Translations under genes and position numbers: made by a program
Shown here: positions 1 through 5,492 of the stretch, piece after piece
Layout of the letters: each line of letters opens with the position of its first letter
Numbering within the stretch: position 1 is the first letter of the stretch
DNA from: an uncultured Erythrobacteraceae bacterium
GTDB taxonomy: Bacteria; Pseudomonadota; Alphaproteobacteria; Sphingomonadales; Sphingomonadaceae
Direction: 5' to 3'
Assembly (NCBI GenBank): GCA_950071875.1
Contig: CATMNW010000170.1
Location: forward strand, 1-6,072
Length of the DNA: 6,072 nucleotides
The notes under the pieces: model-generated
What the model was told of the DNA's origin: nothing
The model's database searches: none
The model's input: the letters and a program-made list of their open reading frames with translations, nothing else

Positions 1-890
1 GCCAGTTTGCCAAGCCCGCCCTCGCCCTTGTCGATTCGATGCGCCGTGCAGCGTCGGAAGATCCCATGCGCGCAATCGCTTTCGGCGGCGCACCAGGATC
101 GAATTCGCATCAGGCGGCCATGCAGTTCGCGCCCGAAGCCCTGCCCTTGCCGTGCTTCAGCTTCGAGGACGCGCTCGAGGCAGTCGATAGCGGTTCGGCC
201 GGAAGCGCCATGATCCCGATCGAGAACAGCCAGCACGGGCGGGTGGCCGACATCCACTTCCTGCTGCCCGAAAGCGGGCTGTCGATTGTCGCAGAGCATT
301 TCATGCGGATCACCCATTGCCTGATGGCAACCGGCAAGGGTCCCTTCGTTGCAGCCTACAGCCACCCTCAGGCGCTCGGTCAGTCGCACAGGTTTCTTGC
401 TGAACGCGGTATCGTAGGTTTGAGCCATGCCGACACTGCCGGCGCAGCGGCATTCGTTGCCGAAACAGGAAAGAACGACGTCGCGGCGATTGCCCCCGCG
501 CTCGCAGCCGAGCTTTACGGGCTCGATATCGTGGAGCGCGAGGTCGAGGATGCGCACGACAACACCACCCGTTTCGTGGTGCTTGCCAAGGAAGCGCTTG
601 CCCCGGCGGCGTTAGCGGACGCGCAGGCCATGACGACCTTCGTATTCGAAGTGAAGAACATACCTGCCGCCTTGTACAAGGCGCTCGGCTGTTTCGCGAC
701 GAATGGCGTCAACATGACCAAGCTGGAAAGCTACCAGAAGGGCGCCAGCTTTGCCGCGACCCAGTTCTTTGCCGATATCGAGGGTGCTCCCGGCGATGTG
801 CGCGTGGATACGGCGCTGGAGGAGCTGGCATTCCAGACCAACAGCGTGCGTTTGCTTGGCAGCTACATGCAAGCGCGCAAGCGCGGTTGA
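1..890 (+). CDS. pheA: Prephenate dehydratase with C-terminal ACT domain, 5' end probably outside the window
   Basis: Converts prephenate to phenylpyruvate in cytoplasmic phenylalanine biosynthesis. Residues are numbered from the ATG at 39. The catalytic domain spans about 12-183, with AFGGAPGSNSH (14-24), IPIENSQHGRV (59-69), YSHPQ (107-111), LYGLDI (159-164) and the hallmark TTRF motif (176-179), whose second Thr (T177) is the expected catalytic residue. An ACT regulatory domain follows (about 199-278) with NIPAALYKAL and MTKLESYQ in place of the enterobacterial GALV and ESRP phenylalanine-binding motifs. This is a stand-alone dehydratase with no chorismate mutase domain in view. The frame stays open to base 3 and reads QFAKPALALVDS before M39; that segment resembles the N-terminus I recall for sphingomonad homologues, so the true start is probably upstream. 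M39 has no Shine-Dalgarno. M66 has GGAAG five bases upstream and is the alternative. Identity is very secure; the start is not. Confidence 0.95.
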   Translation, partial: QFAKPALALVDSMRRAASEDPMRAIAFGGAPGSNSHQAAMQFAPEALPLPCFSFEDALEAVDSGSAGSAMIPIENSQHGRVADIHFLLPESGLSIVAEHFMRITHCLMATGKGPFVAAYSHPQALGQSHRFLAERGIVGLSHADTAGAAAFVAETGKNDVAAIAPALAAELYGLDIVEREVEDAHDNTTRFVVLAKEALAPAALADAQAMTTFVFEVKNIPAALYKALGCFATNGVNMTKLESYQKGASFAATQFFADIEGAPGDVRVDTALEELAFQTNSVRLLGSYMQARKRG

Positions 891-906
891 CGCTGCTCTA
901 GCGTCA
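888..906. repeat. Small inverted repeat across the pheA stop codon
   Basis: A perfect inverted repeat, TGACGC, 7-base loop, GCGTCA, begins at the TGA stop of the dehydratase gene and lies in the 33-bp gap between two convergent genes. It has no T-tract on either side, so it is not a canonical intrinsic terminator. It could form a weak 3'-end hairpin in transcripts from either strand, or be chance. Confidence 0.35.
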
Positions 907-923
907 GACCGGTACGCCGCGAT

Positions 924-2000
924 CTACTCGTCCGAATAGATCGCCACTTCGTTCACACCCTGGCTGGTCGCCCGGCCCCGGTACATGCCGCTCGTATTGA
1001 AGCTGTAGAGCGCCTCGCCCGAGGGGGTGACGAGAATGACACCGCCGTCGCCGCCCAGCACCCTCACATCCTCCATCACGCTATCCGAGAGGATCTGCGC
1101 GAAGCCCGATCCAGTGGCTGGCATGCCGTTGTTCGCCGTTTCGAAACTGCGCGCGACTAGCAACCGCTCGCAGATGGTTTTCGCGACGCCGACACGGATG
1201 AAATATTCGCCCCAGCCGGTGGCAGAAACCGCGCACGAGCGGTTGTCGGCGTAAGTGCCCGCGCCGATAATCGGCGCATCGCCGATGCGTCCCCAGCGCT
1301 TGCCCGTCATCCCGCCGGTCGAGGTCCCTGCCGCCAGGTTGCCCTGACTGTCGAGCGCGACTGCACCCACCGTGCCGAATTTTACATCGACATCGATAGC
1401 GGACAATTGTTCGGCCTTCATCCGTTCAAGGGATTCCCGGCGCCGTTCGGTTTCGAACCATTCGGGCGGCATTAGTTCTGCGTCATGCTCGGTAGCAAAA
1501 GCCTCGGCCCCCTTGCCGGACAGCATGACATGCGGACTGTCGCTCATGACCTTTCGCGCCAGAGCGATCGGATGGCGAATTCCGGTGACACCGGCCACGG
1601 CGCCCGCATCGCGCGTCCGGCCGTCCATGATAGATGCGTCGAGTTCGATTTCACCGTCCCAGGTCAAGACTGCGCCGCGACCGGCATTGAAGAGCGGATC
1701 GTCTTCCATCGGCTCGATCGCCGCCTGGATGGCGTCCATCGCACTGCCGCCTTCGCGCAGCACTTTGGCTCCGGCATCGAGTGCGTTCTGCAATGCCGCA
1801 CGATAGGCGGCGTCCTGTTCCTCGGTCATGTCCTCGCGGGCGATCGTACCTGCGCCGCCATGAATGGCGATAGACCAGCCCGCCTGATCCTCCTGCGCAG
1901 TTGCCGGCAAAGCCACAATGACGGACAGCACGGCCAGCGCGCGGGCGAACGGGGTGAAAAAGCCTCTCATGCGAAGGGGATAGCACGACATTTTATCCAC
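924..2000 (-). CDS. Exported isoaspartyl peptidase / L-asparaginase (Ntn-hydrolase, plant-type family)
   Basis: A threonine hydrolase that cleaves beta-aspartyl dipeptides and, more weakly, asparagine. Conserved marks in order (numbered from the GTG at 2000): IHGGAG (46-51), GGSAMDA (84-90), FNAGRGAV (104-111), LDASIMDG (120-127), GTVGAVALD (209-217), TSTGGMTGK (226-234), GRIGD (237-241) and ATGWGE (260-265). T210 is the expected nucleophile, freed by autocleavage after G209. T228, R238, D241, T261 and G262 match E. coli EcAIII T197, R207, D210, T230 and G231 at a constant offset of 31. An N-terminal signal peptide is visible (core ALAVLSVIVALPATA, likely cut after A35), so a periplasmic site is inferred, unlike cytoplasmic EcAIII. 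The mature part, about 323 residues, has the normal family length. The start is ambiguous: GTG at 2000 (GAGGG 4-5 bases upstream), ATG at 1991, or ATG at 1970, which gives the most typical signal peptide but has no SD. Confidence 0.94.
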   Translation of the reverse strand: MDKMSCYPLRMRGFFTPFARALAVLSVIVALPATAQEDQAGWSIAIHGGAGTIAREDMTEEQDAAYRAALQNALDAGAKVLREGGSAMDAIQAAIEPMEDDPLFNAGRGAVLTWDGEIELDASIMDGRTRDAGAVAGVTGIRHPIALARKVMSDSPHVMLSGKGAEAFATEHDAELMPPEWFETERRRESLERMKAEQLSAIDVDVKFGTVGAVALDSQGNLAAGTSTGGMTGKRWGRIGDAPIIGAGTYADNRSCAVSATGWGEYFIRVGVAKTICERLLVARSFETANNGMPATGSGFAQILSDSVMEDVRVLGGDGGVILVTPSGEALYSFNTSGMYRGRATSQGVNEVAIYSDE

Positions 2001-2081
2001 TTCACCCTCGAATGCATTTTGTAGATTACCTCATGCATGGTACCCCTGTTCACCGAATGGAAACCAAAGGGGAGAGGTTTC
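2001..2081. promoter_or_regulatory. Divergent intergenic region, probable promoter region for both flanking genes
   Basis: This 81-bp gap separates the outward-facing asparaginase and membrane-protein genes, so at least one promoter for each should lie in or near it. It is AT-richer than its surroundings around 2011-2035 and carries two copies of the palindrome ATGCAT, at 2012-2017 and 2033-2038; the second extends to CATGCATG (2032-2039). I could not pick out a convincing -35/-10 pair on either strand; the best hexamers match sigma-70 at only about four of six positions with poor spacing. The promoter role is inferred from gene layout alone. Confidence 0.45.
2067..2077 (+). promoter_or_regulatory. 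Strong ribosome binding site that sets the start of the membrane protein
   Basis: The purine run AAGGGGAGAGG sits four bases before the ATG at 2082. It selects that codon over the in-frame ATG at 2037, which has no Shine-Dalgarno and would add 15 residues with a non-hydrophobic, non-signal character. Confidence 0.8.
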
Positions 2082-3329
2082 ATGATTTTCGACCGATACC
2101 GTTTCGACCAGCAGCTGGCACTCGAACTGGGCGAAAAGCTCGTCATGGCGCTGGGGGCACTGATCGTCACCTGGCTGGCCGCACGTGCTGCCAAATGGGC
2201 ATTCGCCAAGCTCGTGGATACCGTCGATTTCTTCAAGCGCGGAACCGGCAACGGCCAGTCGCTCGGGGAATCCCTCGGCAAGATCGTATCGCTGCTTATC
2301 TGGCTGTTCGGCCTGCTGATAATCCTGAACATCCTCGAACTCGGCGGCGTCGCCGGACCGATCGACAGCCTTCTCGAGAATGTCGTCGCCTTCCTGCCCA
2401 ACCTTCTTTGGGCCGGCTTGATCTTCTTTATCGGCATGATGGTCGCACGGATCGTGAAGGATCTGGTGGTTACCACGCTCCAGACGGTGGACTTCGACAA
2501 ATGGGCCAATCGCGGTGGGGTGGATAATGTCACTGGCAACACCGCGATCAGCAAGACCATCGGAACGATCGTCTATGTACTGATCGCCATACCAGTGGCG
2601 ATCGCGGCGCTCGAACAGCTTGGTATCGACAGCATCAGCGGGCCTGCCTCGCGCATGCTCGAAATGATCTTCTCGGCGATTCCGAACATCATTGCAGCAG
2701 CCGTGCTGCTGGGGATCGGTTACCTGATCAGCAAGTTCGTGGTCCAGATCATCAAGGAAGTACTTCCGGGCCTTGGCGTCGACCGGGCACTGGCAGAAAC
2801 CGGACTGGTCGGCGAAGGCACGACCGCGTCGGGCATCATTGCCCGCGTGGCGCAAGTGGCGATCATCCTGTTTTTCGCCATTGCTGCGACACGCCTGCTC
2901 GGTTTTCCGGAATTGACGGATATTCTCGACCAGCTGCTCGAACTGGGCGGACGGGTGATCTTCGGCGCAGTGGTTATCGCTTTCGGCTTCCTGATCGCCA
3001 ACCTTCTCGCCCGGCTCATCGCAGGGGATGCCGGCAGCACGACGGCAGCGACCATCGTGCGCTGGGCCACGATCATCCTGTTCGTCTTCATGGGCCTGCA
3101 GTTCACCGGTATAGGCGGAATGATCCCTGCCAATGCGCTGACGATCCTTATCGCCGGCATCTCGGTCGCAGGCGCACTCGCCTTCGGGCTGGGCGGCCGC
3201 GACTGGGCTGCGCGCAAGCTTGACCAGATGGACAGCGATCTGGGCGGCGGGTCTCCGGCAGCGCCGAAGCCCAAGGCCAAGCGCAAGGCCGCTCCGAAGG
3301 CGACCGACCCGTTGCCGCCAGGCGCCTGA
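2082..3329 (+). CDS. Polytopic membrane protein of the conserved TM helix / CmpX-like family (mechanosensitive ion channel family annotation)
   Basis: A 415-residue inner-membrane protein with about nine hydrophobic segments, near 17-38, 66-86, 104-126, 157-178, 198-220, 252-273, 288-313, 324-343 and 348-370. It reads as four tandem units of roughly 75-95 residues, starting near 17, 104, 199 and 288. Units 2 and 3 open with LPN or IPN followed by a Gly-containing helix, then a VDFDKW or GVDRAL amphipathic stretch, then a second helix. The fourth unit has a shorter middle and ends in ALAFGLGGRDWA, typical of this family. The MscS beta-domain is absent: a Lys/Pro/Ala-rich tail (387-415) follows the last helix directly. 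Family members are annotated as MscS-like channels or CmpX, but channel activity here is inference. The start at 2082 is chosen by a strong RBS. The gene is probably monocistronic, with a divergent neighbour upstream and a strong terminator downstream. Confidence 0.88.
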   Translation: MIFDRYRFDQQLALELGEKLVMALGALIVTWLAARAAKWAFAKLVDTVDFFKRGTGNGQSLGESLGKIVSLLIWLFGLLIILNILELGGVAGPIDSLLENVVAFLPNLLWAGLIFFIGMMVARIVKDLVVTTLQTVDFDKWANRGGVDNVTGNTAISKTIGTIVYVLIAIPVAIAALEQLGIDSISGPASRMLEMIFSAIPNIIAAAVLLGIGYLISKFVVQIIKEVLPGLGVDRALAETGLVGEGTTASGIIARVAQVAIILFFAIAATRLLGFPELTDILDQLLELGGRVIFGAVVIAFGFLIANLLARLIAGDAGSTTAATIVRWATIILFVFMGLQFTGIGGMIPANALTILIAGISVAGALAFGLGGRDWAARKLDQMDSDLGGGSPAAPKPKAKRKAAPKATDPLPPGA

Positions 3330-3353
3330 TAGAGCCATACATGCACTTCATCG

Positions 3354-3388
3354 AGGGGCGCGGGATTTCATTTCCCGCGCCCCTTTTT
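3354..3388 (+). terminator. Rho-independent terminator after the membrane-protein gene
   Basis: A perfect 12-bp GC-rich stem (AGGGGCGCGGGA, 3354-3365, with TCCCGCGCCCCT, 3373-3384) encloses a 7-base loop, TTTCATT. The T-run at 3384-3388 starts at the stem base. It begins 24 bases after the TGA at 3327-3329. The arrangement fits + strand termination and separates the membrane-protein gene from the peptidase gene. Confidence 0.93.
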
Positions 3389-3416
3389 GCTGTGCTAGGC
3401 CATTGTTTCCATTTGT

Positions 3417-3424
3417 GGGGAGAG
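3417..3424 (+). promoter_or_regulatory. Ribosome binding site of the S9 peptidase gene
   Basis: GGGGAGAG lies seven bases before the ATG at 3432 and supports that start. The out-of-frame ATG at 3425 is too close to this site to be served by it. Confidence 0.75.
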
Positions 3425-3431
3425 ATGACGG

Positions 3432-5492
3432 ATGAGGGGTATTTTCGCAGGACTGGTGCTGGCGTCAGGCGGTCTGGCCGCATCGCCATCCGCTGCTCAG
3501 GACACGAAGCATTTCTCGGCAGAGGATGTCTTCGAACTGGAATATGCCGACGATCCGCGCATTTCCCCTGATGGCCGCACGGTGCTGTTCGTGCGGCGTT
3601 CGAACAATATCATGACCGACCGCACCGAAGGTTCGATCTGGATGATCCCGGTATCCGGCGGTGATCCGCGACTGGTTGTCGACGGTGCCGGCAGCGCCGA
3701 ATGGTCACCCGACGGCACCCGCATTGCCTACACCGGAAAAAGCGATGACGGTCGTTCTGCAATCTTCATTCGCTGGATGGACAGCGGTCAGGTCCAGCAG
3801 GTGGCCGGACAGGCCAATGGCGCTGGAAGTCTCGCCTGGTCGCCCGATGGTCGGTGGGTCGCCTTCACCGCCAATGTCGACGTGGACACTAAGCCTTTTG
3901 CAAAGATGCCCAGCAAGCCCGAAGGCGCGGAATGGTCGGAACCGGTCAAGGTAATCGATCATGCACAGTTCCGCCGCGACGGCGCAGGTTTTACCGATCC
4001 GGCTTTCCGCCATGTCTTCGTCGTCCCGGCGAATGGCGGCACCCCCCGCCAGCTGACCGAAGGCAATTTCGACCACGACGGTCCGCTGTCATGGAGCAGT
4101 GACGGGCGACATATCTATTTTTCCGCCAACCGTAACGAAGGTTGGGAACTGCAGACCGTAGAAGGTGACATCTATTCGGTTGAGGTGGCAGGCGGCCCGT
4201 TGCGGCAGTTCACCACCTCCAGCGGTGCGGAAGGTAATCCGCAAGTCTCGCCCGACGGGCAACGCGTGGCGTTCGTCTGCATGCCCAATGTCAAACGGCC
4301 GGTGTGGCAGGTCGACCTGTGCGTGAAAAACACAAGCGGTGGCAGCGTTAGCAATCTCACCGAAAGCCTGGACCGCGAAGTGGGCGATATCCGCTGGGGC
4401 GGAAACCGTACGCTCTACTTCACCTATGACGATCACGGCATCAAGAAGATCGGGCGTGCAGGTCTTGACGGGAAGGTAACGACTGTTGCCGAAGGCCTGG
4501 GCGGCACTTCGCTCGGCAGGCCGTACACCAGCGGCACTTACGACGTATCGGCAAACGGCACGCTGGCTTACACAGCCGGTACCAGCCAGCGCCCCGCAGA
4601 CCTTGCTGTCCGCTCGGGCAACCGTACCCGGACGCTGACTGCACTGAACGACGATATCCTGGCGCATCGTTCGCTGGGTGAAGTGCACGAAATCACGTAC
4701 AACTCCAGTTTCGACGGAACTGAGATCCAGGGCTGGTATGTAACTCCTCCCGGCTTCGATCCGTCGAAGAAGTACCCGCTGGTGCTGGAAATCCATGGCG
4801 GTCCGCACTCAGCCTACGGCCCGCATTTCAGCGCCGAGATCCAGCGTTATGCCGCCGAAGGGTATGTCGTGTTCTACGACAACCATCGCGGATCGACTTC
4901 CTATGGTGAGGATTTCGCCCTTCTTCTCGAGCATAAATATTCGAGCGAGGAGGATGCTGCAGACCATATGTCGGGGGTCGATGCGATGATCGCGAAAGGC
5001 TTCATCGACGAAGACAACCTGTTCGTGACCGGCGGATCTGCCGGCGGCATCGCGACCGCTTACCTTGTCGGACTGACGGATCGCTTCAACGCGGCGGTAG
5101 CGGCGAAGCCGGTCATCAACTGGCTCTCGAAAACGCTGACGGCCGACAGCTACATCTTCCAGACCTATCACCAGTTTCCGGCGATGCCGTGGGAAGACCC
5201 GATGCATTACTGGAAGCGCTCGCCGTTGAGCCTTGTTGGCAATGTCACGACCCCGACCATGCTACTGACCGGCGAAGAGGACCAGCGCACCCCCATCACC
5301 GAAAGCGAGCAGTTCTATCAGGCGCTGAAACTGCGCGGTATCGATACGATGCTGGTTCGCGTTCCCGGCAGTTCACACGGAATAGCCTCGCGTCCGTCGC
5401 GACTTATCGCCAAGACGGAAAACATACTCGCCTGGTTCGACCGGTACCGGACCGACAAGGGCGATCAGTCCCCAGATGGAGAGAGTGAATGA
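3432..5492 (+). CDS. Exported S9 family serine peptidase (prolyl oligopeptidase family, PD40 propeller plus alpha/beta hydrolase)
   Basis: A 686-residue peptidase expected to cleave short peptides. A signal peptide covers about 1-22 (IFAGLVLASGGLAA core, PSAA before the likely cut), so a periplasmic site is inferred. The N-terminal half is a beta-propeller of PD40/WD40-like blades, marked by SPDG-type motifs at 45-48, 92-95, 137-140, 222-225 (SSDG) and 273-276. The C-terminal alpha/beta-hydrolase domain (about 420-675) has HGGPHSAYG (455-463), the nucleophile elbow TGGSAGG (533-539; S536), the acid in GEEDQRTP (D617) and the base in PGSSHG (H649), so the triad is complete. The AKPVINW and YWKRSPLSLVG block resembles S9 proteins common in sphingomonads, as recalled. 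Exact specificity (dipeptidyl, acylaminoacyl or other) cannot be read from the sequence. The protein has only two cysteines, C283 and C297. Its stop overlaps the next gene's ATG, indicating an operon with the SDR gene. Confidence 0.94.
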   Translation: MRGIFAGLVLASGGLAASPSAAQDTKHFSAEDVFELEYADDPRISPDGRTVLFVRRSNNIMTDRTEGSIWMIPVSGGDPRLVVDGAGSAEWSPDGTRIAYTGKSDDGRSAIFIRWMDSGQVQQVAGQANGAGSLAWSPDGRWVAFTANVDVDTKPFAKMPSKPEGAEWSEPVKVIDHAQFRRDGAGFTDPAFRHVFVVPANGGTPRQLTEGNFDHDGPLSWSSDGRHIYFSANRNEGWELQTVEGDIYSVEVAGGPLRQFTTSSGAEGNPQVSPDGQRVAFVCMPNVKRPVWQVDLCVKNTSGGSVSNLTESLDREVGDIRWGGNRTLYFTYDDHGIKKIGRAGLDGKVTTVAEGLGGTSLGRPYTSGTYDVSANGTLAYTAGTSQRPADLAVRSGNRTRTLTALNDDILAHRSLGEVHEITYNSSFDGTEIQGWYVTPPGFDPSKKYPLVLEIHGGPHSAYGPHFSAEIQRYAAEGYVVFYDNHRGSTSYGEDFALLLEHKYSSEEDAADHMSGVDAMIAKGFIDEDNLFVTGGSAGGIATAYLVGLTDRFNAAVAAKPVINWLSKTLTADSYIFQTYHQFPAMPWEDPMHYWKRSPLSLVGNVTTPTMLLTGEEDQRTPITESEQFYQALKLRGIDTMLVRVPGSSHGIASRPSRLIAKTENILAWFDRYRTDKGDQSPDGESE
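5478..5485 (+). promoter_or_regulatory. Ribosome binding site of the SDR gene, inside the end of the peptidase gene
   Basis: GGAGAGAG lies within the last codons of the peptidase gene, three bases (seven from GGAG) before the ATG at 5489. With the ATGA stop/start overlap at 5489-5492 it supports translational coupling and fixes the SDR start. Confidence 0.75.

Noticed and set aside
1485..2024. A 179-codon + strand open frame opposite the asparaginase gene
   Set aside because: It has no motif. It runs opposite well-conserved asparaginase coding sequence and crosses into the intergenic region, so it is best explained as a high-GC shadow.
2001..2029. A possible sigma-70 promoter for the membrane-protein gene (TTCACC with TAGATT)
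   Set aside because: Each hexamer matches only four of six positions and the spacer is about 15 bp, which is too short to call without mapping data.
2031..3338. A 435-codon open frame on the - strand covering the whole membrane-protein gene, rich in Asp, His, Gln and Arg
   Set aside because: Its codons are in exact register with those of the + strand gene, so hydrophobic NTN codons read as hydrophilic NAN codons on the other strand. There is no domain-like pattern, while the + strand protein shows clear repeats and a strong RBS.
3341..3571. A short + strand open frame starting before the terminator (MHFIEGRG...)
   Set aside because: It runs through the terminator hairpin and T-run, then overlaps the peptidase gene out of frame. 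The Met has no ribosome binding site.
4089..4808. A 239-codon open frame on the - strand inside the peptidase gene
   Set aside because: It is again in codon register with the sense gene, shows no recognisable motif, and lies under conserved propeller and hydrolase coding sequence.
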